A stretch of 64,000 nucleotides of DNA from Toxorhynchites rutilus septentrionalis (Eukaryota; Arthropoda; Insecta; Diptera; Culicidae). The position numbers and the translations under genes were made by a program. Positions 56,354 to 64,000 of this stretch are shown one piece after another. The stretch covers positions 8,279,380 through 8,343,379 of the forward strand of contig NC_073746.1 in the NCBI RefSeq assembly GCF_029784135.1. Direction: 5' to 3'. Each line of letters starts with the position of its first letter. Within the stretch, counting starts at the first letter, position 1. Under the pieces are notes generated by a model that did no database searches, was not told the origin of the DNA, and saw only the letters and a list, made by a program, of their open reading frames with translations.

Positions 56354-56481
56354 ACCACCTCCGCAATACTATCGTCAACTCCAACGCACGAGAAATGGAA
56401 CCACTTCCGGCAACGATCGCAGCGAACACTAGCATCGAAGCTGTCGTCCTGGTCACAGCAAGGATAGTTGTATCTCTCCAT
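56260..56481 (-). CDS. BEL/Pao N-terminal PHD-like finger, frameshifted from gag
   Basis: The 73-codon frame starts 27 bp inside the 5' LTR and reads through CDRCRKWFHFSCVGV and VWFCLPC. The Cys and His positions (C21, C24, H29, C32, C46, C49, plus CC at 8-9) fit a PHD-type zinc finger, a domain known at the start of gag in some insect BEL elements. The main gag-pol frame overlaps it in a different phase, so a one- or two-base indel near 56290-56330 separates them. Either the copy is damaged here or a programmed shift is used; the former is more likely. Confidence 0.8.
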   Translation of the reverse strand: MERYNYPCCDQDDSFDASVRCDRCRKWFHFSCVGVDDSIAEVVWFCLPCIGEDESIRQSVGRKGRQERGRNLM

Positions 56482-56508
56482 CAGAAAGAATATAAAATCT
56501 TTGAGTAG

Positions 56509-56879
56509 TGTTTCGTTCGTAAAAAAACAATCCTTGGAGTACTGTTACTTTGAAGCACTCAAAGCTGTAATTATTTTCATGTTTAAATTACATAGGTACA
56601 AATAATAATTTTCCTTACATTTTAGTTTTTCTATTTAAATTCTTCAGCAACAACTACTTCAATTCGGTTCTAGATTCTATCCAACTATCTATTTATCTAT
56701 ATTTCCTTTTATTTAATTCAACTTATCGTAACAATTCAATTTCGCATAATACCATCTTTCCATTGATTGTAAACAAATATGACAGCCTCCGGCCCGTACC
56801 AAATCATCTCCGTCAGCAACAGTGCGCGTTCACAGAACTCGATCCGCTCTCAAGTATACACTGAACGCTGAACAGAACA
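56509..56879 (-). repeat. BEL/Pao 5' LTR
   Basis: The 371-bp partner of 50066-50436, with TG..CA ends. It would carry the promoter and polyadenylation signals. A clear TATA box near a start site was not identified. Confidence 0.97.
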
Positions 56880-57216
56880 AGGTCCTTCTCTGACAGACGT
56901 GAAGGGAATGTCCAAGCCGCTCTTCTTTCGAGTTATATGGTGAACGGGGAGATATATAGTACGAAGTGCTTGCCGGAGTTGGAAAGGTGATTTGGTATTT
57001 ATGCCAAACGATCACTGGAAGATGGATCGGCTGGAGATAAACATTGTCACGAAGACCACCAACATTCCCCAGTTGCGCCCGATAGAAAACTTTTGGGCGA
57101 ATGGCCAAAATAGAGAGACAGACGACCACCAAAGGTAAAATAACACGCCGATATACATCTTTTCATCGGCCATGGTTCAGGTTCCGGCAATTCCGTAAGA
57201 CCGCCCAGTGCTTCAT

Positions 57217-57594
57217 TTACGATTCTTCATCAAACAACTCAGCCTCTTCCTGTCGAGTATACACTAGTTCTTTCGGTTTATTCAAAACGTCAAGCCCTGA
57301 CCGAGCTAGGGGACCAAAGATGAACTTTTCGTCTGACTCACGTTGGTCCCTGTGGATCAATAGGGGTCTTTTATAAAAATCATTTTCCAATTTTGTTGCT
57401 GTCGCTTCCAGTTGACACTCTCTAAACAAAAAGCCCAATGTCGGTGCGATGAAACCAGCGTCAACGTAAGCGCTCTTGAACAGTCTGCCAAATAAAAGTT
57501 TTTTTTTGAGGTTCATCCATTTAAGAAAATCAACATGATCAAATTGTGATTGAAATATATTGATATCGCGGGACATTTTCGTTTCTTTTGCCAA
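57217..57594 (-). CDS. Unrecognised 125-codon frame in the hAT-like element
   Basis: The frame lies between the Tc1/mariner relic and the right end of the hAT-like element and reads inward from that end. The product starts MAKETKMSRDINIFQSQFDH and is mixed charged, with an acidic end (TRQEEAELFDEES). It has no zinc-finger or catalytic motif I can name. It could be a remnant of the element's own gene, a captured host fragment or a chance frame. Confidence 0.25.
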   Translation of the reverse strand: MAKETKMSRDINIFQSQFDHVDFLKWMNLKKKLLFGRLFKSAYVDAGFIAPTLGFLFRECQLEATATKLENDFYKRPLLIHRDQRESDEKFIFGPLARSGLDVLNKPKELVYTRQEEAELFDEES

Positions 57595-58240
57595 ATGCGG
57601 GACGTTTCGCGGGACGGAATCTTACGCGGGACATTTTGTTGAAATGCGGGACTGTCCCGCGTAACACGGGACGTCTGGTCAGTTTAACCAAAACTCATCA
57701 TTATAATATCAGATTATTTTCAGACACAATTCTCGTTCAAGATTTTTCAACCACTTGCAAATAACATGTTCCTCCGTTACATGGAATAAATGTTTGATAC
57801 AGAAAACATGATAGAATAAGGACAGACCCCTCCCCTCTTCACCCCTAAGAGAGGGGGAGGAGTGTCGAACCACCATAGAAACATTTATTGCATTCTAAAA
57901 CCTCCACATGCCAAATTTGGTTTCGTTTGCTTAATTAGTTCTCGAGTTATGCAGAAATTTGTGTTTCACCTCCTTAGAGAGGGGGGAGGAGTGTCGAACC
58001 ACCTTAGAAATGTTTCTTCCCCATAAAACCTCCACATGCAAAATTAAGTTTCGTTTGCTTCATTAGTTCTTGAATTATGCGGAAATGTATGCTTCATTTG
58101 TATGGCAGCCTCCCTTCCCCCCTCAGAGAGACGGGAAGAGTGTCTTTTCACCATAGAAACGTTTTGTGTCCCCTTCGCATGCCAAATTTGGCATTTTCTT
58201 GATTAGTTTTCGAGTTATGAAGAAATTTGTCTTTCATTTA

Positions 58241-58922
58241 CAGTGTCGGACAATAGAATAGGACCACAGCTCAATCCAAAACAGGAAGTGACAAAACTTT
58301 GAGAAAAAAAATTCCATTAAAGTGCATCAAACCATTTACAAATTGTAAATTCCATTCTTCGAAGAAATTAAAATCATCCGTAGTAAAACCAATTGTCCTT
58401 TATTTAAAAATGTGTTTTAAGCATACTTACTGACTAAAATAACACAACATGTTTTTTTGATTTTTCGGTGTACACCTTACGTTTAACTATTTCCCATAGG
58501 TTCTCTATGGGATTGAGATCAGGGGACTGTGCTGGCCACTCCATAACGTCTACCTTATTATCCTGGAACCACTTTTTAACCGTTATAGCGGTATGTTTGG
58601 GGTCGTTGTCCTGCTGGAACTGTCACTTTAGGGGCATCTCCCACTCGGCGTGTGGCAGCATTACTTCCCGAAGTATCTGGGCGTAGAGATGCTGGTCCAT
58701 AATCCGGTCGATCCAGTACAAGGGATCCACCCCGTACCAAGAAAAGCACCCCCACACCATGATGTTGCCTCCTCCATGTTTGAATGTTTTATTTGTATAC
58801 TGGGGCATATACGCACAGCCGAGTGGGCGATGGACCCAACTCTTTCCGTCCGAGCCGATGAGGTTCACTTTGGTCTCATCCGACCACAGCACATTTCTCC
58901 ATAGTTTCTCCTTTTCCGGGGC
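58241..58922 (-). mobile_element. Tc1 (DD34E) element, truncated
   Basis: The left end, CAGTGTCGGACAATAGAATA, preceded by TA (58239-58240), is a Tc1-type terminal repeat. The opposite end is missing: the transposase runs directly into family M sequence at about 58922. Confidence 0.85.
58465..58922 (-). pseudogene. Tc1 DD34E transposase, C-terminal part with one stop
   Basis: The frame begins inside the catalytic domain (LAPEKEKLWRNVLWSDETKV, with the first aspartate in SDE). It passes WVHRPLGCAYMP and GGGNIMVWGCF to a TGA at about 58623-58625, where a tryptophan codon (TGG) would be expected. The same frame then gives [20 protein letters not shown] and [18 protein letters not shown]. Thirty-four residues separate the second aspartate from the glutamate, which defines Tc1. 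The N-terminal DNA-binding region is absent. Confidence 0.9.
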
Positions 58923-59301
58923 CAAATTTCGTTTCATTTGCTTGATTAATTCTCGAGTAATGCAGAAATTTGTGTTTCGTTTGTATGGCAGTCCCCCTTT
59001 AGAGAGGGGGGGGGGTGGAGAGTCTAACTACCATAGAAATATTTGTTGCACCCTAAAACCTCAATATGTCTAATTTGGTTTCATTTGCTTGATTAATTAC
59101 TGAGTTATATAGAAATGTATGTTTAATTTGTATGGCAGCCCACCCATAGAGAGGGGGGAGGGGTCTCAAACTATCATGAAAACCTTCCCCAGTCCCAAAA
59201 ACCCCTCCATACCAATTTTCATGTTAATCGGTTCAGTAGTTTCCGAGTCCATAAGAATCAGACAGACAGACAAACAAAAATCCATTTTTATACATATAGA
59301 T

Positions 59302-59929
59302 AACAAATCTTATTATTTTTTTAAATTTTCCGTGGAGAATTTTCGCAAAAAATCATCTGTTACGGGAGAAAATTGACGAACTGGCGGACCAAAATAAAAA
59401 TCGAACACTTCCCGACTTCAACCCGACTTCAACTCGACTACCTTCAACCGACCAAAATGCGATAATTGTACAGATTTTTTGATCCACTTCGGATCAAAAG
59501 AAGAAACGTTTCTTACTTTCGCACTTCACTTGAATTTCAGAACACTAGATACAGTGACTCAAACTCGTAATCGTACTCCACCATGCAGATCTCTTTTCCC
59601 TTCTTGATTAAAATATTGATTTGATTAAAATAGTGAATGAATGAAACTATTTACGAATTCAATTGCAAACAAATCTCAATGTAAGTCAATTCATGCATTA
59701 TGGTAGTAGTTATCGCAGCAAATAGTTATCAACATTTTGCCTAATCATCAAATGGTATGCGTAGAAGTTCAGTGAGCTGGCGACATGAAGGGATGATATC
59801 TTCCAATGCTGTCTTGAATAATCGAGCCAAAACGTTGCATTTGTACCCGCTTTTGTAGACCGTGATAGCAAAACGAATTCTGGAGTGTAAAAATGTTTGG
59901 GGGTATAAAAGTATTGCTGACTTGAATGT
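59302..59929. other. AT-rich spacer
   Basis: No gene. Short direct repeats around CCCGACTTCAAC at 59410-59440. Weak family C resemblance begins near 59870. Confidence 0.4.
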
Positions 59930-60190
59930 ATCTGCAATGCCGATTTTCCTGAATTCTCGGTTTCGGAATCTGTATTGGGAAAACACATTCCGGTTTGCAA
60001 AAATGCAAGCGAGTACAAAAATACTCGTAATTTGCATCTTTCCCCAGGCTTCATGGTTTTGAAGTCTGTGTCAGGGAAACATCCCAATTTGCAAAAACGC
60101 AAACGAGTACAAAAGTACTCGCAGCCTGCATCAATTTTGCAATGTCGATTTCCTCAGGCTCCATGGTTTTGAAATCTATGTTAGGGAAAC
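59930..60190 (+). repeat. Family C tandem units
   Basis: Three diverged units with TTTTGAARTCTRTGTYAGGG, GCAAACGAGTACAAAAGTAC and TTTCCTCAGGCTCCATGG recall the arrays at 39037-39300 and 43545-43760. Confidence 0.6.
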
Positions 60191-60519
60191 ATTTATTCAT
60201 TCCAGCTATCGTTCCTCAATCGTTGCGCAATCGTAATTGAGTGGATTTCCGAGCGGCACTTATATACCGATTGGTGCGATTTCAATAGCCTGTTTTGAAA
60301 GCAATTTTAGGGCTATTGAAACAAGTTTTTGGATTAAAACGTAACAAGCATATAACGCGTAGACATTTTATCTTTCGAATAAAGTGTTTATCATACCATT
60401 TCGTTCAGTGTTTTAGGAGCTATTAACGCTCAAAATCTCGTTCTCGGGCGTAACGCTTTCGTTTTCGAAACATTGAACTTACACCCCAGTATAGAAATGA
60501 AAGACGTAGTCCTACGTCA
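60191..60519 (-). repeat. Palindrome-bounded unit A, promoter half only
   Basis: On the minus strand it starts at the palindrome (60503-60519) and runs through GAAAACGAAAGCGTTACGCC, TTTTGAGCGTTAATAGCTCC and the promoter, then switches to family C sequence past the initiator. The unit A promoter is thus attached to a different downstream sequence than in copies 1 and 2. Confidence 0.82.
60235..60276 (-). promoter_or_regulatory. TATA/initiator core promoter in unit A, copy 3
   Basis: Minus-strand CACCAATCGG, TATATAAG (60266-60259) and initiator-like TCAATT (60240-60235) keep the geometry of the other copies. Confidence 0.5.
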
Positions 60520-60539
60520 AAATCACAACTGAAAAGCAA

Positions 60540-60960
60540 AAATAAAACGCATCTCTGATATTATGTGAGAAAAAACCTCAGCTTTCAAGAAAAAATATTT
60601 AAAAAAAATGTGGCGCCCTTGATTCCGAAACCATGTTAACTATGAAAAAAATGTAATAAATTATTATGAAAACGAAATCCAATTTTCCAGCAAGTGTAAA
60701 AAAGACTAGCTAATTGCTAGCTTTTTGATATGTAGATCATCTAAGTCGGTCATGTAGTTCAAAAGTTATTAATTTTTGAAAAAGTCATTTTTGGAAAAAA
60801 GGAAAAACAATGAATTTTCGGACCACCCTAAAACGGGAATGGGCACCATTATGAAAAAAATAAAAAAACTGGTAAAATATTTTGTGATAAGAAGCAAAAC
60901 TACCACTTTTCACGAAAATCTGAGAACCACTATATCGGTTTGGCATGGAAATGGCTGACA
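60540..60960 (+). repeat. Family D, middle portion
   Basis: CAAAAGTTATTAATTTTTGA, TTTTCGGACCACCCTAAAA and GAGAACCACTATATCGGTTT match 20690-21160. Confidence 0.75.
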
Positions 60961-61198
60961 AATCATTACTCTCAATGTGGCGATTAATCGAGTAATCGTT
61001 TATTTTTAGGCGAGTAACCGTAACAGCTGAGAAATATTCGATTAATTGATGAACGATTAATTTCGAAAAGCGGACATTCCTAAACGTCGATTCAACGTTG
61101 GTTTTGAATATATACCCTAAACATGTTTGAAAATGATAATTTATCTTTATGTTTTGGTGCTATCCACAAAGTTACCAATACCAATAACCAATTATAAT

Positions 61199-62160
61199 AT
61201 GTACACTAGGGTGCCAATGAATATGGTATGGGAAAAGATCGACCCTTAAATTTCAAAAAGTTATCCTATAGAAAATGTTCATTACCTCGAAAAAAAATCC
61301 TATGCCAAATATCAGCTCAATCGGACTTAAGAGAGAGTGGCGCAAAGCGGTCAAAGTTTGAGTTTTTTGAAAATCGAAAAATCACCCAAAAAGGAAATCT
61401 GGGTTTTCGAAAAAAAAATTTTGATGCCAAATGTCTTAAAATTGCATGAAACATGTCGCATGTCGCATGTCGAGATCTAGTGTCATCTCGATTTTTTTTT
61501 GTCAAAAATCGACACTCTGGGACTTGCAAAATATTAGCTCATTCGAACTTCATTTATTAGTGTTGTAGTGGTTAAAATTTAAGTTTTTTAAAAACCGAAA
61601 ATTCCGAAAATCAGAGTTTTCAAATTTATTTTTTTTGATGCCAAATGTCGTAAAATTGCGTGACACGTCAAGATTTACAGTTATCTCCTTTTTTTTTTGT
61701 CAAAAATCGACTTTTCAGACGGCAAAACGACCAAGCGCAAAAAAAAATTTTTTTTGACAAAATTTTTTTTCGAGAAAACATTAAATATTGACGAGTAATG
61801 CAAATTTAAGACATTTGGCATAAAAAAAATTTTTTCGGTGATCTTTCGTTTTTCAAAAAAACCTCAATTCTAACGTCTGTGGCACTAATAAATGAGACTC
61901 GAATGTGCTAATATTTTGCATACGGTACATTATCGTGCAAATCAACATTTTGCAGCATGTTCCGAATGAAAAATCGAGATAACTATTTTTATTAGCACTT
62001 AAAACCATACGTTTCGTCTCGTATTCCGGAAAAAAATTAAGTTCCAGAGTGTCGATTTTTGACATTTTTTTTCGAGATGACACTAGATCTCGACGTTTCA
62101 TGCAATTATAAGACATTTGACATCAAAATATTTTTTTCGAAAACCCCGATTTCCTTTGGT
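61199..62160. repeat. Family D, head-to-head pair
   Basis: A forward copy starts ACACTAGGGTGCCAATGA at 61203 and reaches GTCGAGATCTAGTGTCATCT at about 61470. From about 61770 the complement runs back to GGGGTTTTCGAA-type sequence at 62160. Arms of several hundred bases face each other around a centre near 61760. Confidence 0.75.
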
Positions 62161-62737
62161 GTTTCTTCGAATTGGTGAACATTTTTTATGGTGTAACTTT
62201 TTGAAATTATAGATGACAATTTGATGTGATGACCTCATGTACACTCTACTAATGTTTTCATTACCAAAGGTGTTGGGTATTCTTTTACCAAAGATTTTTC
62301 TAGGTGTACTAAGAAAAAGTATTTTAAGTCATTTAAACCTGAGAGAGAGAGGAGACAGCTCGCGTTTGTTGTGATCACCCTTGTGTCAGCGCGAACCAGT
62401 CACGGTGAACCAAGTATTGAAATATGTAGAAAATTTCAGCATCTTTCGAGCACTTATTTTTGCAAGACATTTTATGTGAAAATAATGTTGACGTCGGACT
62501 ACATCTTTCATTTCTATACTGGGGTGTAAGTTCAAAGCTTCGAGAACGAGAGTGTTACATTGGAGAAACACGATTTTGAGTAATAAAACTTCTTCGTCGG
62601 TTGAAAGAAATGGTATGATAACCGCTTCATTCGAAAGATAAAATGTTCACGCGTTATATGTGTGTTACTTATTGATCCAAAAACTTGTTTTAATAGCTCA
62701 AAAATTGAAAGCAAGCTATTGAAATAACAAAAATCTG

Positions 62738-62774
62738 TATATAAGCAGGTGCCTGCTCGGAAATCCACTCAATT
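62738..62774 (+). promoter_or_regulatory. TATA/initiator core promoter in unit A, copy 4
   Basis: TATATAAG at 62738-62745 and TCAATT at 62769-62774, 33 bp between the TATA start and the initiator A. Confidence 0.5.
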
Positions 62775-62805
62775 ATTATTGTACAGCGGTTAGATCATTT
62801 TGGAA

Positions 62806-62914
62806 CAATTACTGCTACAAAAAGAAAAGCTGTGCTGTGAAGAAGGCGACTAGCAAGAAGAAAGCTGCTGCTACTGCTGGTGTGGCTGCCCGAAACTACC
62901 ATCGCCACACATAA
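62806..62914 (+). other. Short Lys/Ala-rich reading frame without a start codon
   Basis: About 35 codons including KKKSCAVKKATSKKKAAATA and ending RNYHRHT and TAA lie just downstream of the copy 4 initiator. Composition recalls linker-histone tails, but there is no in-frame ATG and the match is by composition only. It may be a 5'-decayed histone-like gene or coincidence. Confidence 0.25.
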
Positions 62915-62957
62915 CGCACAACACGAGAGAAAACAAGATAGTGTTTTCAGCAAATCA

Positions 62958-62981
62958 AACTCGTTCTTTTCAGAAAGAGTT
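62958..62981 (+). terminator. Stem-loop resembling a histone mRNA 3' end
   Basis: AACTCGTTCT, loop TTTC, AGAAAGAGTT forms a ten-base-pair stem with one mismatch. The inner GTTCTTTTCAGAA resembles the histone consensus GGYYCTTTTCAGRRCC, and it lies about 45 bases after the stop of the Lys/Ala-rich frame. The outer stem bases do not fit the consensus, so the call is tentative. Confidence 0.3.
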
Positions 62982-63254
62982 TATCAAATACTGCGGTCAA
63001 ATACATTCTTTTTGTAATTTCTTCGATCAAGTGCGATCAACGTAAGATTACATCTTTCGAGCACTTAGTAGGGGTACAATGAATCTTGAGAAAGACAATT
63101 CATTCCTGCTCGACACTCGCACAAAAAATGTACACTCATCAATGTTACAAACGGGGAGGTGGGTGCTGTGAGGGAGGGCAAAGTGAGTGCAACATTTATG
63201 TAGACTGATTGGAAGCGACAGATATGTTGTCTATGGGAAATGGTATACAAATTA

Positions 63255-64000
63255 TTAGGCTGTCAAAAAAGTCTTGCGGTATTTTTTTTGAATTTTCATT
63301 TGTTCATAAAATTAGTTCTAATTTTCTGTTTTAAGTCAAATATGCGCCGTTTTGTTCGATGACTTGTTCCCAACGAGATGCCAACTTCATAATACCCCTG
63401 TTATAGAAGCTCGCTTCCTTATTGGCAAAAAACTCGGATAGCCAATTTTCACAGGCCTCTTTTGTGGCTAACTTCTGACTACCTAGCTCGTTTGCCATGG
63501 ACAAAAACAGGTGGTAGTCACTTGGTGCAAGGTCCGGACTATGCGGCGGATGCAAAAGAACCTCCCATCCGAGCTCCCGGAGCTTCTGGCGCGTCACCAA
63601 AGAAGTGTGTGGCCTGGCGTTGTCCTGATGGAAACAATGCGGCCTCTGTTTATCAAAGATGGCCTCTTCTTCATGAGTGCTACCTTCAAGCGGTCCAGTT
63701 GTTGGCAGTATAAGTCCGAATTGAGCGTTTGGCCATAGGGAAGCAGCTCATAATAGATTATTCCTTGACAATCCCACCAAACACACAGCAGAACCTTCCT
63801 GGCCGTTAATGAGGGCTTGGCCACCGTCTGGGCCGTTTCAGCGGGCTTCGACCACGACCGTTTGCGCTTCACGTTGTCGTAAGTGACCCACTTTTCATCG
63901 CCAGTCACCATCCGCTTCAGAAACGGGTCGATTTTGTTGCGATTCAGCAGCGATTCACATGCGTCGATATGGTCAAAGATGTTTTTTTGCGTCAACGTGT
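63255..64000 (-). mobile_element. DD34D mariner element, cut by window edge
   Basis: The left end TTAGGCTGTCAAAAAAGTCT (about 63257-63276), followed by TGCGGT, is a mariner-type terminal repeat. The transposase runs toward it on the minus strand and continues beyond base 64000, where the other end should lie. Confidence 0.88.
63331..64000 (-). pseudogene. mariner DD34D transposase, frameshifted and incomplete
   Basis: The part visible from the window edge reads TQKNIFDHIDACESLL and then MVTGDEKWVTYDN, with the first catalytic aspartate. It continues with KVLLCVWWDCQGIIYYELLP until a frameshift near 63660-63670. The next frame carries CFHQDNARPHTSLVTRQKLR and HPPHSPDLAPSDYHLF. Thirty-four residues separate the second and third aspartates, the mariner DD34D signature. 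It ends at 63331 after EQNGAYLT. The helix-turn-helix part is outside the window. The single frameshift probably inactivates this copy. Confidence 0.92.

Larger units (their letters stand above)
50066..56879 (-). mobile_element. BEL/Pao LTR retrotransposon, nearly complete
   Basis: The element is 6814 bp, with 371-bp LTRs beginning TG and ending CA and a perfect 5-bp target duplication AGGTC (50061-50065, 56880-56884). It carries gag, protease, reverse transcriptase, RNase H and integrase in the BEL/Pao order. A purine tract GGGGGAGA (minus strand, 50437-50444) directly precedes the 3' LTR. No standard tRNA-primer site was recognised in the 27 bp between the 5' LTR and the first ATG. The LTRs differ at about six positions, so insertion was fairly recent. 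Confidence 0.96.
49600..57130 (+). pseudogene. Tc1/mariner transposase relic, split by the BEL element
   Basis: Left of the BEL insertion, TKELDILRRFVSAGYSRS (about 49666) looks like an N-terminal helix-turn-helix, and MKDETYLMLEF (about 49944) corresponds to the first catalytic block. Right of it, NIPQLRPIENFWA (about 57060-57098) corresponds to the third. Several stops interrupt the frame, and the middle aspartate block is too decayed to place. It lies wholly inside the hAT-like element, so either it was inserted there or the region is a composite. It is inactive. Confidence 0.6.
49184..57686. mobile_element. hAT-like element (TGACCAGA ends), second layer
   Basis: Terminal sequences AAAGTGACCAGATGG and, in complement, TAAACTGACCAGACG are flanked by ACCAAAACT on both sides (49175-49183, 57687-57695), in line with an 8-bp hAT target duplication. 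The right end carries the repeated words GCGGGAC and GTCCCGC. The uninterrupted family M copy at 27667-28030 has ACCAGAACT once at the same place, confirming the insertion point. Confidence 0.72.
49035..59301 (+). repeat. Family M repeat, outermost layer of the nest
   Basis: It starts TATAGCTAACCCGGAAAACT, is broken at 49184, resumes at 57687 with sequence matching the complement of 27700-27870, and runs through tandem units. A Tc1 fragment interrupts it at 58241-58922. It ends with TCGGTTCAGTAGTTTCCGAG, AGACAGACAGACAAAC and TATACATATAGAT near 59301. With insertions removed it is about 1.1 kb. Confidence 0.78.
62489..63060 (+). repeat. Palindrome-bounded unit A, diverged copy 4
   Basis: TGACGTCGGACTACATC (62489-62505) is followed by TTTCATTTCTATACTGGGGT and the same promoter half as copies 1-3. 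After the initiator it differs. It holds a short Lys/Ala-rich frame (62806-62914) and a stem-loop (62958-62981), then AAAGAGTTTAT, which is shared with copies 1 and 2. Confidence 0.75.

Overview
This window looks like intergenic DNA from a mosquito, most likely of Aedes type. That assignment is inferred from the repeat content, not from a host gene: DD37E mariner-superfamily elements, a BEL/Pao retrotransposon with an N-terminal PHD-like finger, Jockey/CR1-group LINEs, a tRNA-derived SINE, hAT-type MITEs and very AT-rich spacers. I find no convincing intact host gene, no rRNA or tRNA gene and no CRISPR array. Nearly every recognisable coding region belongs to a mobile element. The main exceptions are eroded histone H2A and H2B genes at about 13.9-15.5 kb.

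Layout. 0-5 kb: a DD37E mariner relic (2.0-4.4 kb) split by a 5'-truncated LINE. 5-11 kb: a minisatellite, a (TA)n tract, a 1.5-kb fold-back repeat, and diffuse AT-rich repeats. 11-16 kb: LINE fragments, then a relic histone locus (two H2A copies and one H2B) flanked by copies of a near-palindromic motif, TGACGTAGGACTACGTCA. 18-23 kb: a dispersed repeat (called family D here) interrupted by a LINE 3' end, a pogo-like DNA transposon and a small MITE, then a 1.05-kb palindrome-bounded unit with its own TATA/initiator promoter. 24.5-26.7 kb: a hAT-type MITE carrying an apparently intact 336-codon DD37E transposase element. 28-35 kb: three elements nested inside one another, then a decayed LINE (gag-like ORF1, endonuclease, reverse transcriptase) with a SINE in its reverse-transcriptase gene. 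38-47 kb: more palindrome-bounded units and a second DD37E relic. 49-59.3 kb: a four-level nest, in which a 6.8-kb BEL/Pao element (371-bp LTRs, 5-bp target duplication) sits in a Tc1/mariner relic, inside a hAT-like element, inside a C/A-rich dispersed repeat. 59-64 kb: more family D and palindrome-bounded repeats, ending in a DD34D mariner relic cut by the window edge.

How the parts relate. Only the DD37E element at 24.8-26.1 kb has both an undamaged transposase frame and near-identical terminal repeats. The BEL element is young (about six differences between LTRs) but has a frameshift after its PHD-like finger and one in-frame stop in the integrase. The nesting order gives a relative insertion chronology. 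The least familiar signal is the set of about 16 copies of the TGACGTAG-GA-CTACGTCA motif. These bound several kinds of repeat unit, some carrying a TATA box plus initiator, and two copies flank the H2A/H2B relics. A histone-cluster origin for part of this family is a hypothesis, not a demonstrated fact.
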